DNA of 64,000 bases from Flavobacterium anhuiense. Lineage in GTDB: Bacteria; Bacteroidota; Bacteroidia; Flavobacteriales; Flavobacteriaceae. Of the stretch, positions 25,684 to 34,866 are shown piece after piece. The stretch covers positions 62,001 through 126,000 of the forward strand of contig NZ_JUIV01000011.1 of NCBI RefSeq assembly GCF_004151235.1, read 5' to 3'. Position numbers and translations under genes: made by a program. Positions within the stretch are counted from its first letter, which is position 1, and each line of letters begins with the position of its first letter. Under the pieces are notes generated by a model. It searched no databases and was not told where the DNA came from. It saw only the letters and a program-made list of their open reading frames with translations.

Positions 25684-26520
25684 TCAATCAATATATCCTA
25701 ACTTTTTGCAAGCAGATAAAAAATCCTGTCGAAATGCAGTTGCATTAAATCCATCAAGTTTTTTTTGCTTATTGACTAAAACTTGAGTCGATTCATATAA
25801 TAACTCAAATATATATGAGCAAATTGATGTTTCAGATGAAAGCTTTCTTAACTTTTCAAAATCTGGTTTAACACTATAATGACCTACGTTGTAGGAGTAT
25901 AATTCGGTATGAGATTCTGGATTATCAACTCTTTTTTGAAAACGAAAATGCCAAGAATCCCTACTTTTTAAATGACTTTCAACTAATTCTAAATCAATCC
26001 AAAGATGTTCCAAAATGCCGCCATAATCTCTGTGTAATTCCTCTTCAAGATTAGAGAAATGATCTTCAATGGCATCCGCAACTTTCTCGGTGCTTGAATC
26101 CAAAATGTTTGCGTGAAATACTACCTTTAGAGGTGTTCCAACAGTTCTTAAACGGCTTTTAGGAAAATCTCTAATTATTCCACTACTAAAGACTCCGTAG
26201 GTAGTAAAATGGATAATTTTTGTGCATGATTTATTCATTACACCAATTTCTTTTTTATGCAACATTTTGCCGATTTCTTCGACAACAATTGATTTTGAAA
26301 CCAATGAACTTTTATTTGATGAAATAAAGAGATAAACTTCATCTTCTTCAAAAGTTTTATTAATTGTTTCGTTAACTATTTCGGAATTAAAATCTTGATT
26401 AATTCCACAATAAAACCATTTTACTTCACCATCGTTTTGAGCCAATTTGCCATTTTCATCCAACCAATTTGCCTTAAAAAACTTGCTGTTAAATAATCTA
26501 AATAATTGTTTTGAATCCAT
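25684..26520 (-). CDS. Uncharacterised protein of the immunity-like cluster
   Basis: This 278-residue soluble protein has no signal peptide or membrane segment. It is rich in Phe, Lys and acidic residues, with patches such as DEVYLFISSNKSSLV and LHRDYGGILEHLWIDLELVE. I recognise no family or catalytic motif. It is the last gene of the LRR-ORF-SUKH-unknown series, and the spacer before it resembles the spacer before the 89-codon ORF. An immunity role is suggested by position only. Confidence 0.65.
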   Translation of the reverse strand: MDSKQLFRLFNSKFFKANWLDENGKLAQNDGEVKWFYCGINQDFNSEIVNETINKTFEEDEVYLFISSNKSSLVSKSIVVEEIGKMLHKKEIGVMNKSCTKIIHFTTYGVFSSGIIRDFPKSRLRTVGTPLKVVFHANILDSSTEKVADAIEDHFSNLEEELHRDYGGILEHLWIDLELVESHLKSRDSWHFRFQKRVDNPESHTELYSYNVGHYSVKPDFEKLRKLSSETSICSYIFELLYESTQVLVNKQKKLDGFNATAFRQDFLSACKKLGYID

Positions 26521-26544
26521 TTAAAATTAAAGTTTATGTTTTTG

Positions 26545-26640
26545 ATTATCTCCTGCTAGCGCGAGCATTTTGCTCATGAACGGCTTCTAAATCAATAATC
26601 TCAATTTTATAAAACTTGTGTTCTCATGCTCGCTTGAGTA
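26545..26640. repeat. Spacer motif C, related to 27462-27530
   Basis: On the minus strand this gap holds ATTGATTTAGAAG followed by GAGCAA and GCAGGAGA. The gap at 27462-27530 has the same order (about 70 percent match by eye over about 60 bp). It also contains an imperfect inverted repeat, GCGAGCAT...ATGCTCGC. Both copies lie just upstream of a minus-strand gene. Confidence 0.5.
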
Positions 26641-26651
26641 GAGAAACCGAA

Positions 26652-27068
26652 TTATCCTTTACAATCATTTTTCAAATCAGAAATAAATAAATCAAAAGAT
26701 CGAGACACAAATACAAGTTCTTTTTCATCCATTAACCAAAGAAATATTGAATTATAATCTTCTTTTTTTAAAGATAATAGAAAACAATTCCCTCCATAAT
26801 CATATGCAAATGGAATCATTTGACTTAATTTATTGAAATCTTCAATTAAATCTGTATAAAGCTTTTCAATAGGAAGATCTCCATATTTTATTGAATTAAA
26901 TCCACCTAAGATAAAACGGTTTTGATTTTCTTCTGTATAATGACCTCCATTATTTAAAAGATAAAATTCTTTAAATGAATTGGGTAAGGAACAATTAAAA
27001 AGTTTTTCAAATTCACTAATTTCTTTTATAGTTAGTTTTTGTTCAGATTCTTCAAGAATTAATTTCAT
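26652..27068 (-). CDS. SMI1/KNR4 (SUKH) family protein
   Basis: The protein has 138 residues. The start SEFEKLFNCSLPNSFKEFYL followed by LNNGG is the SUKH signature (helix, LPxxYxxFL-like, NGG). The core YDYGGNCFLLSL and the C-terminal FDLFISDL helix complete the fold. In bacteria SUKH proteins are common immunity proteins against secreted nuclease or deaminase toxins. No toxin is adjacent. The 84-bp sequence just upstream is duplicated upstream of the LRR gene. Confidence 0.88.
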   Translation of the reverse strand: MKLILEESEQKLTIKEISEFEKLFNCSLPNSFKEFYLLNNGGHYTEENQNRFILGGFNSIKYGDLPIEKLYTDLIEDFNKLSQMIPFAYDYGGNCFLLSLKKEDYNSIFLWLMDEKELVFVSRSFDLFISDLKNDCKG

Positions 27069-27111
27069 GATTTTTTTGATAGGGTTCTAATTTTTTCTTT
27101 TCAAAAGAAAT

Positions 27112-27195
27112 GCAAAATTAATTTCGAAAAAAATTAAAAACGACCTCAATAAGTCATAAAACAAACAGAATAAGATTTTTATTTAGAGAAGAATA
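27112..27195. repeat. 84-bp spacer repeat A
   Basis: The segment aligns without gaps to 28145-28228 at roughly 85 percent identity (shared blocks include CATAAAACAAACA and TTTTATTTA). It lies upstream of the SUKH gene and covers the last codons of the 89-codon ORF. Confidence 0.8.
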
Positions 27196-27452
27196 GAATG
27201 TTTTTTGCAGAGAATTTTGGATTTGTTTTCTTTCATTAATTGCTTTAAATCATTTTTCAAAAGACATTCTTTTTTTACTTTAACTATTAATTTACCTTTT
27301 TTTGAGATTGCATTTGATAATAATATTTTGATTTGGTACGTTGCTCTTAGTTCATCGCAACATTTTATTAAATACCATTTGTTATTAGAAAAAGCATCAG
27401 CCTTGGCAGTTCTGGCAACTTGATATTTGGTGTATTTGTATTTAATTGTCAT
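27183..27452 (-). CDS. Small basic hypothetical protein
   Basis: This is an 89-codon frame rich in Lys, Leu and Ile (VKVKKECLLKNDLKQLMKEN), with three Cys and no known motif. Its stop codon lies in the 84-bp repeat, which suggests that the end of the gene was set by recombination or that the gene is a remnant. It is read in the same direction as its neighbours and lies about 115 bp from the SUKH start. Confidence 0.45.
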   Translation of the reverse strand: MTIKYKYTKYQVARTAKADAFSNNKWYLIKCCDELRATYQIKILLSNAISKKGKLIVKVKKECLLKNDLKQLMKENKSKILCKKHSILL

Positions 27453-27529
27453 ATTTTCAATTTTATTCTCCTGCTGGTGCGTATCTTGCTCGTAAAAGTC
27501 TTCTAAATCAATTAAAATCAGTTTTATAA

Positions 27530-28126
27530 TTATCCATACTGGACATTGTGTTTCAATAATAAAGCACGAAACTCTTCATCGTTTTTTTTTCCGCCAAATG
27601 CTCCTGAAAAATATTTAATTTTCGGCAACATCATTACAAATTCTAAATCTTTTGGTTTTTGTGGCGTTTCAACGATGGAAAAGGTTTCAAGATTTGGAAT
27701 TGTTTCGACATTATTTATTGCTTCAAGTTTTTTGCAATTGAAAATACTTACCTTTTTTAACTTTAAACAATCTGTCAATTTTGGAAATGATTCAAATTGA
27801 GTTGCGTATCCAATTCCTAACTCTTCTAAATTAGATAGTTCATTTAAAAAAGAAAAGTTATTAGTATCATTTGCTACAGCATTAATAAAAAGTTTTTTTA
27901 GATTTTTTAATTGAGATAAAGCGCTAAAATCTTTGACTGTACAACCATAAAGTCTTAAATCTTCTAGCTCTTTTAATGCTAAAAGAAATTCTAAGTTATC
28001 CAGCTTTAATCTTCTTAATGATAGAACTTTTGTACGCTTATGGTTTAAGAGCTGTTGGATATCTTCATCTTTTAGCCTCTCTTCTATTAAAACTTGTGCG
28101 TTAAGTTTGTTAAATCCAATGTTCAT
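27530..28126 (-). CDS. Leucine-rich-repeat protein
   Basis: This 198-residue soluble protein has five or six LRR units of the L-x-x-L-x-L type (LKELEDLRLYGC, LKNLKKLFINAV, LSNLEELGIGYA, CLKLKKVSIFNC). The start has a short helical part. LRR proteins bind protein partners; here it is the first gene of the immunity-like run and is preceded by the 84-bp spacer copy at 28145-28228. No signal peptide is present. Confidence 0.8.
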   Translation of the reverse strand: MNIGFNKLNAQVLIEERLKDEDIQQLLNHKRTKVLSLRRLKLDNLEFLLALKELEDLRLYGCTVKDFSALSQLKNLKKLFINAVANDTNNFSFLNELSNLEELGIGYATQFESFPKLTDCLKLKKVSIFNCKKLEAINNVETIPNLETFSIVETPQKPKDLEFVMMLPKIKYFSGAFGGKKNDEEFRALLLKHNVQYG

Positions 28127-28144
28127 GGTTTTAAAATTTTATTC

Positions 28145-28228
28145 GCAAAAGTAATTTTAGAAAAAATTAAAAATGACCTTAAGAAGCCATAAAACAAACA
28201 CAATAAGTCTTTTATTTACAGAAGAATA
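28145..28228. repeat. 84-bp spacer repeat B
   Basis: Second copy of the repeat at 27112-27195, ending 18 bp upstream of the LRR gene ATG on the minus strand. It may carry the operon promoter; no perfect TAnnTTTG box is seen on that strand. Confidence 0.75.
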
Positions 28229-28399
28229 AATTATTTTCACTAAACAATTTTAAAACGATCATTTTTTAAAATAGCAACATTTTTTATTTAACAACCCTTT
28301 ACAACTAATCTATAAATAGCCAAATAAAAAAAATACTATCTTTACCGATCAAACGTTTATGAACTTAAGCTGCATTCTGGCAGCACTACATATATAATT

Positions 28400-29788
28400 A
28401 TGGCATGTACAAGTTGTTCAACCTCAGACGGTGGCGCACCAAAAGGTTGTAAAAATAATGGGACTTGCGGCACCGATAGCTGCAATAAATTGACGGTTTT
28501 TGACTGGCTTTCTAACATGAGTCCGTCTAATGGAGAGGCGATTTTTGATTGTGTTGAGGTTCGTTTTAAGAACGGACGTAAGGAATTTTTTAGAAATTCA
28601 GAGAAATTAACTTTAAGTATTGGTGATATTGTAGCAACTGTTGCTTCGCCAGGACATGATATTGGAATTGTGACTCTTACAGGAGAATTGGTAAAGATTC
28701 AAATGAAGAAAAAAGGAGTTAATTACGAAAGTAATGACGTTCCGAAAATTTACAGAAAAGCATCTCAAAAAGATATCGATATCTGGTCTGTTGCTCGCGA
28801 TCGTGAAGAACCAATGAAAGTTCGTGCACGTGAATTGGCGATTCAGCACAAATTGGAAATGAAAATTTCGGATATCGAATTTCAAGGAGACGGATCAAAA
28901 GCGACTTTTTACTACACAGCAAATGATCGTGTCGATTTTAGAATGCTGATTAAAGATTTTGCTAAAGAATTCAGCACTAGAGTAGAAATGAAACAAGTGG
29001 GTTTCCGTCAGGAAGCGGCTCGTTTGGGTGGAGTTGGTTCTTGCGGACGTGAACTTTGCTGTTCGACTTGGTTAACAGATTTCAGAAGTGTAAATACTTC
29101 TGCAGCACGCTATCAGCAATTATCATTAAATCCGCAGAAATTAGCAGGGCAATGTGGAAAATTAAAATGCTGTCTAAACTATGAATTAGACACTTACATG
29201 GACGCATTAAAAGATTTTCCTGATTATGACACAAAATTAATCACTGAAAAAGGAGATGCTGTTTGCCAAAAACAAGATATTTTTAAAGGATTAATGTGGT
29301 TTGCTTACACAAATAATTTCGCAAACTGGCACGTTTTAAAAATTGATCAGGTAAAAGAAATTATTGCAGAAAACAAACTGAAAAACAAAGTCTCTTCTTT
29401 AGAAGATTTTGCTGTTGAGGTTACCTCAGAACCAGAAAAAGACTTCAATAATGCAATGGGGCAAGAGAGCTTGACTCGTTTTGACCAGCCAAAAAGAAAG
29501 AAAAAACCAAATCGCAAGCGTAAACAAAACGCTGAACCAGCTGGCGTTGCAACTCCAGTAAAACCACAGCAGGAAAAAAATGCCAATAACGCTAAACCAG
29601 CAGGAAATAATAATCCGAATAATGGAAACGCGAACAATGGCAATGGAAATAAGCCAAACAATCCGAATAAGAATAAGAAGAAGCATAATTCGAATAAAAA
29701 TAATCCGAATAAGCAGAATTCTAACGAAAATAAACCTGCTGAACCTAGAAAACCAATAACGAATACTAAAAATGAGAATAAAAAATAG
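28400..29788 (+). CDS. ricT: PSP1/RicT family protein
   Basis: This 462-residue cytosolic protein has an N-terminal Cys-rich segment (MACTSCSTSDGG), the PSP1 C-terminal domain core and the conserved Cys block GSCGRELCCSTWL ... CGKLKCCLNYE. In Bacillus, RicT is part of the Ric (Y) complex with Fe-S clusters that affects RNase Y processing. The last 90 residues are a Lys/Asn/Pro-rich disordered tail (NNPNNGNANNGNGNKPNN). The ricT-gldH-pbp1A order is a conserved Bacteroidota arrangement. The gldH start codon lies inside its last codons (17-bp overlap). Confidence 0.9.
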   Translation: MACTSCSTSDGGAPKGCKNNGTCGTDSCNKLTVFDWLSNMSPSNGEAIFDCVEVRFKNGRKEFFRNSEKLTLSIGDIVATVASPGHDIGIVTLTGELVKIQMKKKGVNYESNDVPKIYRKASQKDIDIWSVARDREEPMKVRARELAIQHKLEMKISDIEFQGDGSKATFYYTANDRVDFRMLIKDFAKEFSTRVEMKQVGFRQEAARLGGVGSCGRELCCSTWLTDFRSVNTSAARYQQLSLNPQKLAGQCGKLKCCLNYELDTYMDALKDFPDYDTKLITEKGDAVCQKQDIFKGLMWFAYTNNFANWHVLKIDQVKEIIAENKLKNKVSSLEDFAVEVTSEPEKDFNNAMGQESLTRFDQPKRKKKPNRKRKQNAEPAGVATPVKPQQEKNANNAKPAGNNNPNNGNANNGNGNKPNNPNKNKKKHNSNKNNPNKQNSNENKPAEPRKPITNTKNENKK

Positions 29789-30251
29789 CGGAATTCTTCT
29801 GTTGGCAGCGATACTTCTTTTTTCGTGCGACAAAAAAAGAGTATTCGATGAGTATAAATCTGTCGGAAGTGCTTGGCACAAAGACAGTATTATAACCTTT
29901 GATTTGCCGGTTTTAGATTCTACAAAAAGATACAATGCTTTTGTAAACATACGAGATAACAACAATTATCCGTTTAATAATTTGTTTTTGATTGTTTCAA
30001 TTGAAATGCCAAACGGGTTTACAAAAGTGGATACCTTAGAATACCAAATGGCTGAGCCTGACGGAACATTACTTGGAAACGGATTTTCAGATATAAAAGA
30101 AAGTAAACTGTATTATAAAGAAGATGTAAAGTTTAGAGGAAAATACAAAGTTCACATCAAACAAGCTGTTAGACAATCGGGTAAAATTCCTGGTGTTGAA
30201 GCTTTACAAGGAATTACAGACGTTGGTTTTAGAATAGAACAAAAAGATTAG
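29772..30251 (+). CDS. gldH: Gliding motility lipoprotein GldH
   Basis: This 159-residue lipoprotein has the signal ILLLAAILLFSC followed by DKKRVFDEY. The downstream sequence, including AWHKDSIITFDLP and NLFLIVSIEMPNG, matches GldH, one of the periplasmic lipoproteins needed for gliding and type IX secretion in Flavobacterium. Its start overlaps ricT by 17 bp, and the pbp1A start follows 10 bp later, so the three form an operon. Confidence 0.92.
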   Translation: MRIKNSGILLLAAILLFSCDKKRVFDEYKSVGSAWHKDSIITFDLPVLDSTKRYNAFVNIRDNNNYPFNNLFLIVSIEMPNGFTKVDTLEYQMAEPDGTLLGNGFSDIKESKLYYKEDVKFRGKYKVHIKQAVRQSGKIPGVEALQGITDVGFRIEQKD

Positions 30252-30261
30252 ATAAATAGTT

Positions 30262-32562
30262 ATGGCTGCTAAAAAAAACAATCAATCAAATAAGGATATT
30301 AATTACTATAAAAAGAAATTCTGGAGAGTTTTTGCATACTCTCTTTTAGGAGTTTTGGCCTTCTTTTTATTTGCCTCTTGGGGTTTATTTGGCTCTATGC
30401 CTTCGTTTGAAGATTTAGAAAATCCAGATTCTAATCTTGCAACAGAGATTATTTCTTCTGACGGAGTGGTGTTAGGTAAATATTTCAAAACCAACAGATC
30501 TCAGCTTAAATATTCAGATTTGCCAAAAAATCTGGTTGAAGCGCTTGTTGCCACTGAAGATGCACGTTTCTACGAACATTCGGGAATTGACGGACGTGGA
30601 ACTTTAAGAGCTGTTTTTAGTTTAGGAACAAATGGAGGTGCGAGTACCTTAACACAACAGCTTGCAAAACAGTTGTTTCATGGTGAAGGATCTAAGTTTT
30701 TGCCTTTTAGAATTGTACAAAAAATAAAGGAATGGATTATCGCCATTCGTTTGGAAAGACAATATACAAAGAATGAAATCTTAGCGATGTACTGCAACGT
30801 TTATGATTTCGGAAATTATTCTGTTGGAGTTAGTTCTGCAGCGCAAACTTATTTTTCTAAAGATCCAAAAGATTTGACCATAGACGAATCGGCTATTTTG
30901 GTTGGAATGTTCAAAAACTCAGGACTGTACAATCCTGTTCGTAATCCACAAGGAGTAAAAAACCGTCGTAATGTGGTTTTATCTCAAATGGCAAAAGCAA
31001 AAATGATTTCAGAAGCTGAAAAAGAAAGACTTCAAGCATTGCCAATTACGTTGAAATTTAAACTGGAAAGCCACCGTGAGGGTATAGCGACTTATTTTAG
31101 AGAGTATCTTCGTGATTACATGAAGAAATGGGTTGCAGAAAATAAAAAACCAGACGGATCGGATTACGATATTTACAAAGACGGACTTAAAATCTACACA
31201 ACGATAGATTCTAGAATGCAAACTTATGCTGAAGAAGCGGTTGCAGCTCACATGCAAAACCTTCAACAGCAGTTTTTCATTGATCAAAAAAACAATAAAA
31301 ACGCTCCTTTCGTAAATATCACGCAAGCTGAGACAGACAGAATTATGATGCAGGCGATGAAGAATTCTGTTCGATGGGCACAAATGAAAGAAATGGACAA
31401 AAGCGAAGATGATATCATTGCTTCATTCAAAGTAAAAACAAAAATGCGTGTTTTTACTTGGAAAGGAGAAAGAGATACAGTAATGACGCCATTAGATTCT
31501 ATTCGTTATTACAAGCACTTTTTGCAATCTGGTTTAATGTCAATGGAACCTCAGACAGGAGCAATTAAAGCTTGGGTTGGAGGAATCAATTACAAATATT
31601 TCCAATACGATCACGTAGGGCAAGGAGCAAGACAAGTTGGTTCTACTTTCAAGCCTTTCGTTTATGCAACTGCAATCGAGGAACTGAATATGTCTCCTTG
31701 CGATTCTATTTTGGACGGACCGTTTATGATTCACAAAGGTCGTCACCACGTTACAGAAGATTGGGAGCCAAGAAACTCTGATTATAGATACAGAGGAATG
31801 GTGACTTTAAAACAAGCTTTGGCGGCTTCTATCAATACAGTTTCTGCTAAATTAATTGACAGAACAAGTCCAGAAGCGGTTGTAGAATTAACTAAAAAAT
31901 TAGGAGTTAAAACAGAAATTCCGGTTCAGCCTTCAATCGCATTAGGTGCAGTTGATATTACGGTTGAAGATATGGTTGCGGCATATAGCACATTTGCAAA
32001 CCAAGGAGTTTATGTAAAACCACAGTTTTTAAGCAGAATTGAGAACAAAAGTGGTGAGGTTATTTACGAACCAATTCCGGAGTCTCATGACGTTTTAAAT
32101 AAAGATATTGCTTTTGCAGTAATTAAATTGCTTCAAGGGGTAACAGAAAGTGGCTCAGGTGTACGTTTACGTACGCAAGGCGGAGGAAGTGGAGACAACC
32201 GTTGGACAGGTTACCCATATATGTTTACAAACCCAATTGCAGGTAAAACAGGAACAACGCAAAATCAATCTGATGGTTGGTTTATGGGAATGGTTCCAAA
32301 CTTAGTAACTGGAGTTTGGGTTGGATGTGAAGATCGTTCAGCACGTTTCAAAAGTTTGACTTACGGACAAGGAGCTACTGCAGCTTTACCAGTTTGGGGT
32401 TATTATATGAAAAAGTGTTACGCCGATAAAGATCTTCAGATTTCAAAATCTGAATTTGAACGCCCAGCAAACCTTTCTATCAAAGTAGATTGCTATCAAA
32501 GACCTGCTGTTGTAAAAGACACTACGCAGACCGAACAAAATACCGATGAATTTGAATTGTAA
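30262..32562 (+). CDS. Class A penicillin-binding protein (PBP1A family)
   Basis: This 766-residue bifunctional cell-wall synthase has a short cytosolic tail and one TM helix (VFAYSLLGVLAFFLFASW). A GT51 glycosyltransferase follows with EDARFYEHSGID and the TLTQQLAKQLF segment. A transpeptidase comes next with the catalytic Ser in STFKPF, the SxN motif in ASINTVSAK and KTGT in AGKTGTTQNQSDGWF. It polymerises and cross-links peptidoglycan in the periplasm. A terminator follows. The length fits the family. Confidence 0.94.
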   Translation: MAAKKNNQSNKDINYYKKKFWRVFAYSLLGVLAFFLFASWGLFGSMPSFEDLENPDSNLATEIISSDGVVLGKYFKTNRSQLKYSDLPKNLVEALVATEDARFYEHSGIDGRGTLRAVFSLGTNGGASTLTQQLAKQLFHGEGSKFLPFRIVQKIKEWIIAIRLERQYTKNEILAMYCNVYDFGNYSVGVSSAAQTYFSKDPKDLTIDESAILVGMFKNSGLYNPVRNPQGVKNRRNVVLSQMAKAKMISEAEKERLQALPITLKFKLESHREGIATYFREYLRDYMKKWVAENKKPDGSDYDIYKDGLKIYTTIDSRMQTYAEEAVAAHMQNLQQQFFIDQKNNKNAPFVNITQAETDRIMMQAMKNSVRWAQMKEMDKSEDDIIASFKVKTKMRVFTWKGERDTVMTPLDSIRYYKHFLQSGLMSMEPQTGAIKAWVGGINYKYFQYDHVGQGARQVGSTFKPFVYATAIEELNMSPCDSILDGPFMIHKGRHHVTEDWEPRNSDYRYRGMVTLKQALAASINTVSAKLIDRTSPEAVVELTKKLGVKTEIPVQPSIALGAVDITVEDMVAAYSTFANQGVYVKPQFLSRIENKSGEVIYEPIPESHDVLNKDIAFAVIKLLQGVTESGSGVRLRTQGGGSGDNRWTGYPYMFTNPIAGKTGTTQNQSDGWFMGMVPNLVTGVWVGCEDRSARFKSLTYGQGATAALPVWGYYMKKCYADKDLQISKSEFERPANLSIKVDCYQRPAVVKDTTQTEQNTDEFEL

Positions 32563-32596
32563 CAAAGTTGCAATAAAGCTTATCTAATTATATTTC

Positions 32597-32640
32597 AATC
32601 CCTTTACAACTCTTTCAAGAAGATTAGTAAAGGGATTTTT
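32597..32640 (+). terminator. Terminator after pbp1A
   Basis: AATCCCTTTAC and GTAAAGGGATT form a 10-bp stem around a loop of about 20 nt, followed by TTTTTATTT. Confidence 0.8.
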
Positions 32641-32728
32641 ATTTCGGTTTTATTTTTACGAAATCGTTATAATTCAATCTAAAAATCTTATTTTTATCAA
32701 AAATATTCAGCAATAAAGATAGTTTGTT

Positions 32729-33430
32729 ATGATAACAAAAAAAGTAAATAGCGTTCAGGAAGCTATTGAAGGAATTGAAAATGGCATGACCATCATGTTT
32801 GGCGGTTTCGGATTATGCGGTATTCCTGAAAATACAATTGCAGCATTGGTAAACACATCGATTTCAGATTTAACTTGTATTTCTAATAATGCAGGAGTTG
32901 ATGATTTTGGTTTGGGATTATTGCTTCAGAAAAAGCAGATCAAAAAAATGATTTCTTCTTATGTGGGAGAAAATGCAGAATTTGAGCGTCAGATGCTTTC
33001 TGGGGAATTAGAGGTTGAATTAACCCCACAAGGAACTCTTGCAGAACGTTGTCGTGCGGCTCAAGCCGGGATTCCGGCATTCTTTACACCCGCAGGCTAC
33101 GGAACTGAAGTGGCAGAAGGAAAAGAGGCTCGCGAATTCAACGGAAAAATGCACATTATGGAAGAAGCTTTTAAAGCCGATTTTGCAATCGTAAAAGCTT
33201 GGAAAGGCGACGAGGCTGGAAACCTGATTTTTAAAGGAACAGCAAGAAACTTTAACGCTTGTATGGCTGGCGCAGGGAAAATCACAATTGCAGAAGTCGA
33301 AGAATTGGTTCCTGTTGGTTCTTTAGATCCAAATCAAATTCATATTCCGGGAATTATGGTACAGCGTATCTTTCAGGGAGAAAAATTTGAGAAGAGAATT
33401 GAACAACGAACTGTAAGAGCTAGAAATTAG
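32729..33430 (+). CDS. scoA: 3-oxoacid CoA-transferase subunit A
   Basis: This 233-residue protein contains [19 protein letters not shown], the CoA-binding glycine-rich region of family I CoA-transferase alpha subunits, and [16 protein letters not shown]. With subunit B it moves CoA between succinyl-CoA and acetoacetate (ketone-body and amino-acid breakdown). The subunit B gene begins 79 bp downstream after a short A/T-rich spacer. Confidence 0.93.
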   Translation: MITKKVNSVQEAIEGIENGMTIMFGGFGLCGIPENTIAALVNTSISDLTCISNNAGVDDFGLGLLLQKKQIKKMISSYVGENAEFERQMLSGELEVELTPQGTLAERCRAAQAGIPAFFTPAGYGTEVAEGKEAREFNGKMHIMEEAFKADFAIVKAWKGDEAGNLIFKGTARNFNACMAGAGKITIAEVEELVPVGSLDPNQIHIPGIMVQRIFQGEKFEKRIEQRTVRARN

Positions 33431-33509
33431 ATAATTGAGATAATTTGTCAATTAGAAAATTCAAGCAAATTATCTAATGATCAAATTGACTAATTAACAC
33501 ATTAGAGAT

Positions 33510-34163
33510 ATGTTAACAAAAGAAGATATAGCAAAACGAATTGCTAAAGAAGTAAAAGACCGATACTTCGTTAATTTAGGAATTGGAATTCCGACCTTAG
33601 TAGCAAATTATGTTCGAGAAGATATTGCGGTAGAATTTCAAAGTGAAAATGGGGTTCTTGGAATGGGACCTTTTCCGTTTGAAGGAGAAGAAGATGCAGA
33701 TATTATCAATGCAGGAAAACAAACCATCACAACGCTTCCGGGTGCAAGTTTTTTTGATTCGGCTTTCAGTTTCGGAATGATTCGTAGTCAGAAAGTGGAT
33801 TTGACGATTCTTGGAGCAATGGAAGTTTCTGAAAACGGAGATATTGCCAATTGGAAAATTCCTGGCAAAATGGTAAAAGGAATGGGAGGCGCAATGGATT
33901 TGGTGGCTTCCGCCGAAAATATCATCGTTGCCATGATGCATGTAAACAAAGCTGGTGAGTCAAAAATCTTAAAAAGATGCACTTTGCCATTAACGGGTGT
34001 AGGATGCGTTAAAAAGGTTGTAACTGAGCTTGCGGTTCTCGAAGTAACAGAAAAAGGTTTTAAGCTCTTAGAACGAGCGCCAGGTGTCTCAGTTGAGCAC
34101 ATCATCGCCTCAACTGAAGCTGATTTGATCATTGAAGGCGAAATTCCTGAGATGTCTATTTAG
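33510..34163 (+). CDS. scoB: 3-oxoacid CoA-transferase subunit B
   Basis: This 217-residue beta subunit has the catalytic glutamate in VEFQSENGVLGMGPFP (SENG motif). A substrate-binding region (GKQTITTLPGASFFDS) follows and the protein ends in the family's conserved EGEIPEM. It pairs with the alpha subunit just upstream to form the heterodimeric CoA-transferase. Confidence 0.93.
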   Translation: MLTKEDIAKRIAKEVKDRYFVNLGIGIPTLVANYVREDIAVEFQSENGVLGMGPFPFEGEEDADIINAGKQTITTLPGASFFDSAFSFGMIRSQKVDLTILGAMEVSENGDIANWKIPGKMVKGMGGAMDLVASAENIIVAMMHVNKAGESKILKRCTLPLTGVGCVKKVVTELAVLEVTEKGFKLLERAPGVSVEHIIASTEADLIIEGEIPEMSI

Positions 34164-34169
34164 GAGAAA

Positions 34170-34283
34170 TTGCCACAAAGGCACAAAGACTCAAAGTAAA
34201 TTTTTTAAAGCAAAAAAAGAAAACCGCCCAATAAGGCGGTTTTATCTTTTAAAAAACTTTGTGACTTAGTGCCTTTGTGGCAA
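34170..34283. repeat. Long palindrome (GCCACAAAGGCAC family) enclosing a terminator
   Basis: The left arm at 34170-34197 (TTGCCACAAAGGCACAAAGA) and the right arm at 34256-34283 (its near-complement ending GTGCCTTTGTGGCAA) are inverted over 28 bp with few mismatches. A relative is at 37430-37539. Both lie between convergent genes. Confidence 0.85.
34219..34243. terminator. Terminator nested in the palindrome
   Basis: AAACCGCC-CAATA-GGCGGTTT is a short G/C stem flanked by A and T runs. It is the centre of the palindrome and serves both convergent genes. Confidence 0.85.
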
Positions 34284-34290
34284 AAAAAAA

Positions 34291-34818
34291 CTATAAGTTG
34301 AAAGAAGCTCCTAAACTAAAAGTAGCTTGATTATTCAAATGATAAAAAGGATCATTGTTTGAACCGTATTTTGCAATTGGGAATCCGATTTCTGTGAAAA
34401 CACCAAATCCGTCAGTAAAGAAATAACGACCACCAACATGTCCGCCGAAATTATGTAAACCTAAGCTTAATCCAGGGTAAACGTCCAATTCTTTTACACC
34501 AATTACACTAGATAAGTTAGCATTGATTCTTGCTTTTGCATCAAAACGATCAGAGAAATCTGGTTCAGCATCGTGATAAGGATTTGTGCTGCCATGGTAG
34601 AAACCATTAAAATTATCAAATCCTAGGATATAATTAGCGACAAAACCAAAAGAGAAATTTTCTCCTAAACCAAAATCAACAGAACCTTGAATTCCAGAAC
34701 CACCATCTTGTAAATTAGCTCCTACGTTTACTTTAATATCTCCCTTTCCTTTGAAAGCTTCTTGAGCATTAACAAATCCGAATGTCACTAAAAACAAAAG
34801 TGTAATAACCTTTTTCAT
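34291..34818 (-). CDS. Secreted outer-membrane beta-barrel-like protein
   Basis: This 175-residue protein has a signal peptide (MKKVITLLFLVTFGFVNAQ) and alternating hydrophobic segments ending in Phe-Asn-Leu (TFSLGASFNL), as in small outer-membrane barrels. It is Gly/Phe/Asn-rich (GGSGIQGSVDFGLGENF). It appears to belong to the DUF6646-type family of Bacteroidota proteins; function unknown. Confidence 0.7.
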   Translation of the reverse strand: MKKVITLLFLVTFGFVNAQEAFKGKGDIKVNVGANLQDGGSGIQGSVDFGLGENFSFGFVANYILGFDNFNGFYHGSTNPYHDAEPDFSDRFDAKARINANLSSVIGVKELDVYPGLSLGLHNFGGHVGGRYFFTDGFGVFTEIGFPIAKYGSNNDPFYHLNNQATFSLGASFNL

Positions 34819-34866
34819 AAAAATTTAATATTAATTATTGTGGCGCAAATGTAATTTTTAAATAAA

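Noticed and set aside
27205..27423. 72-codon plus-strand frame
   Set aside because: It is antisense to the weak 89-codon ORF; both are A/T-rich, but the minus frame agrees with the direction and spacing of the operon.
29347..29965. Two long minus-strand frames rich in Phe, Leu and Ile
   Set aside because: They are the complement of the Lys/Asn-rich tail of RicT and the gldH start, a low-complexity artefact.
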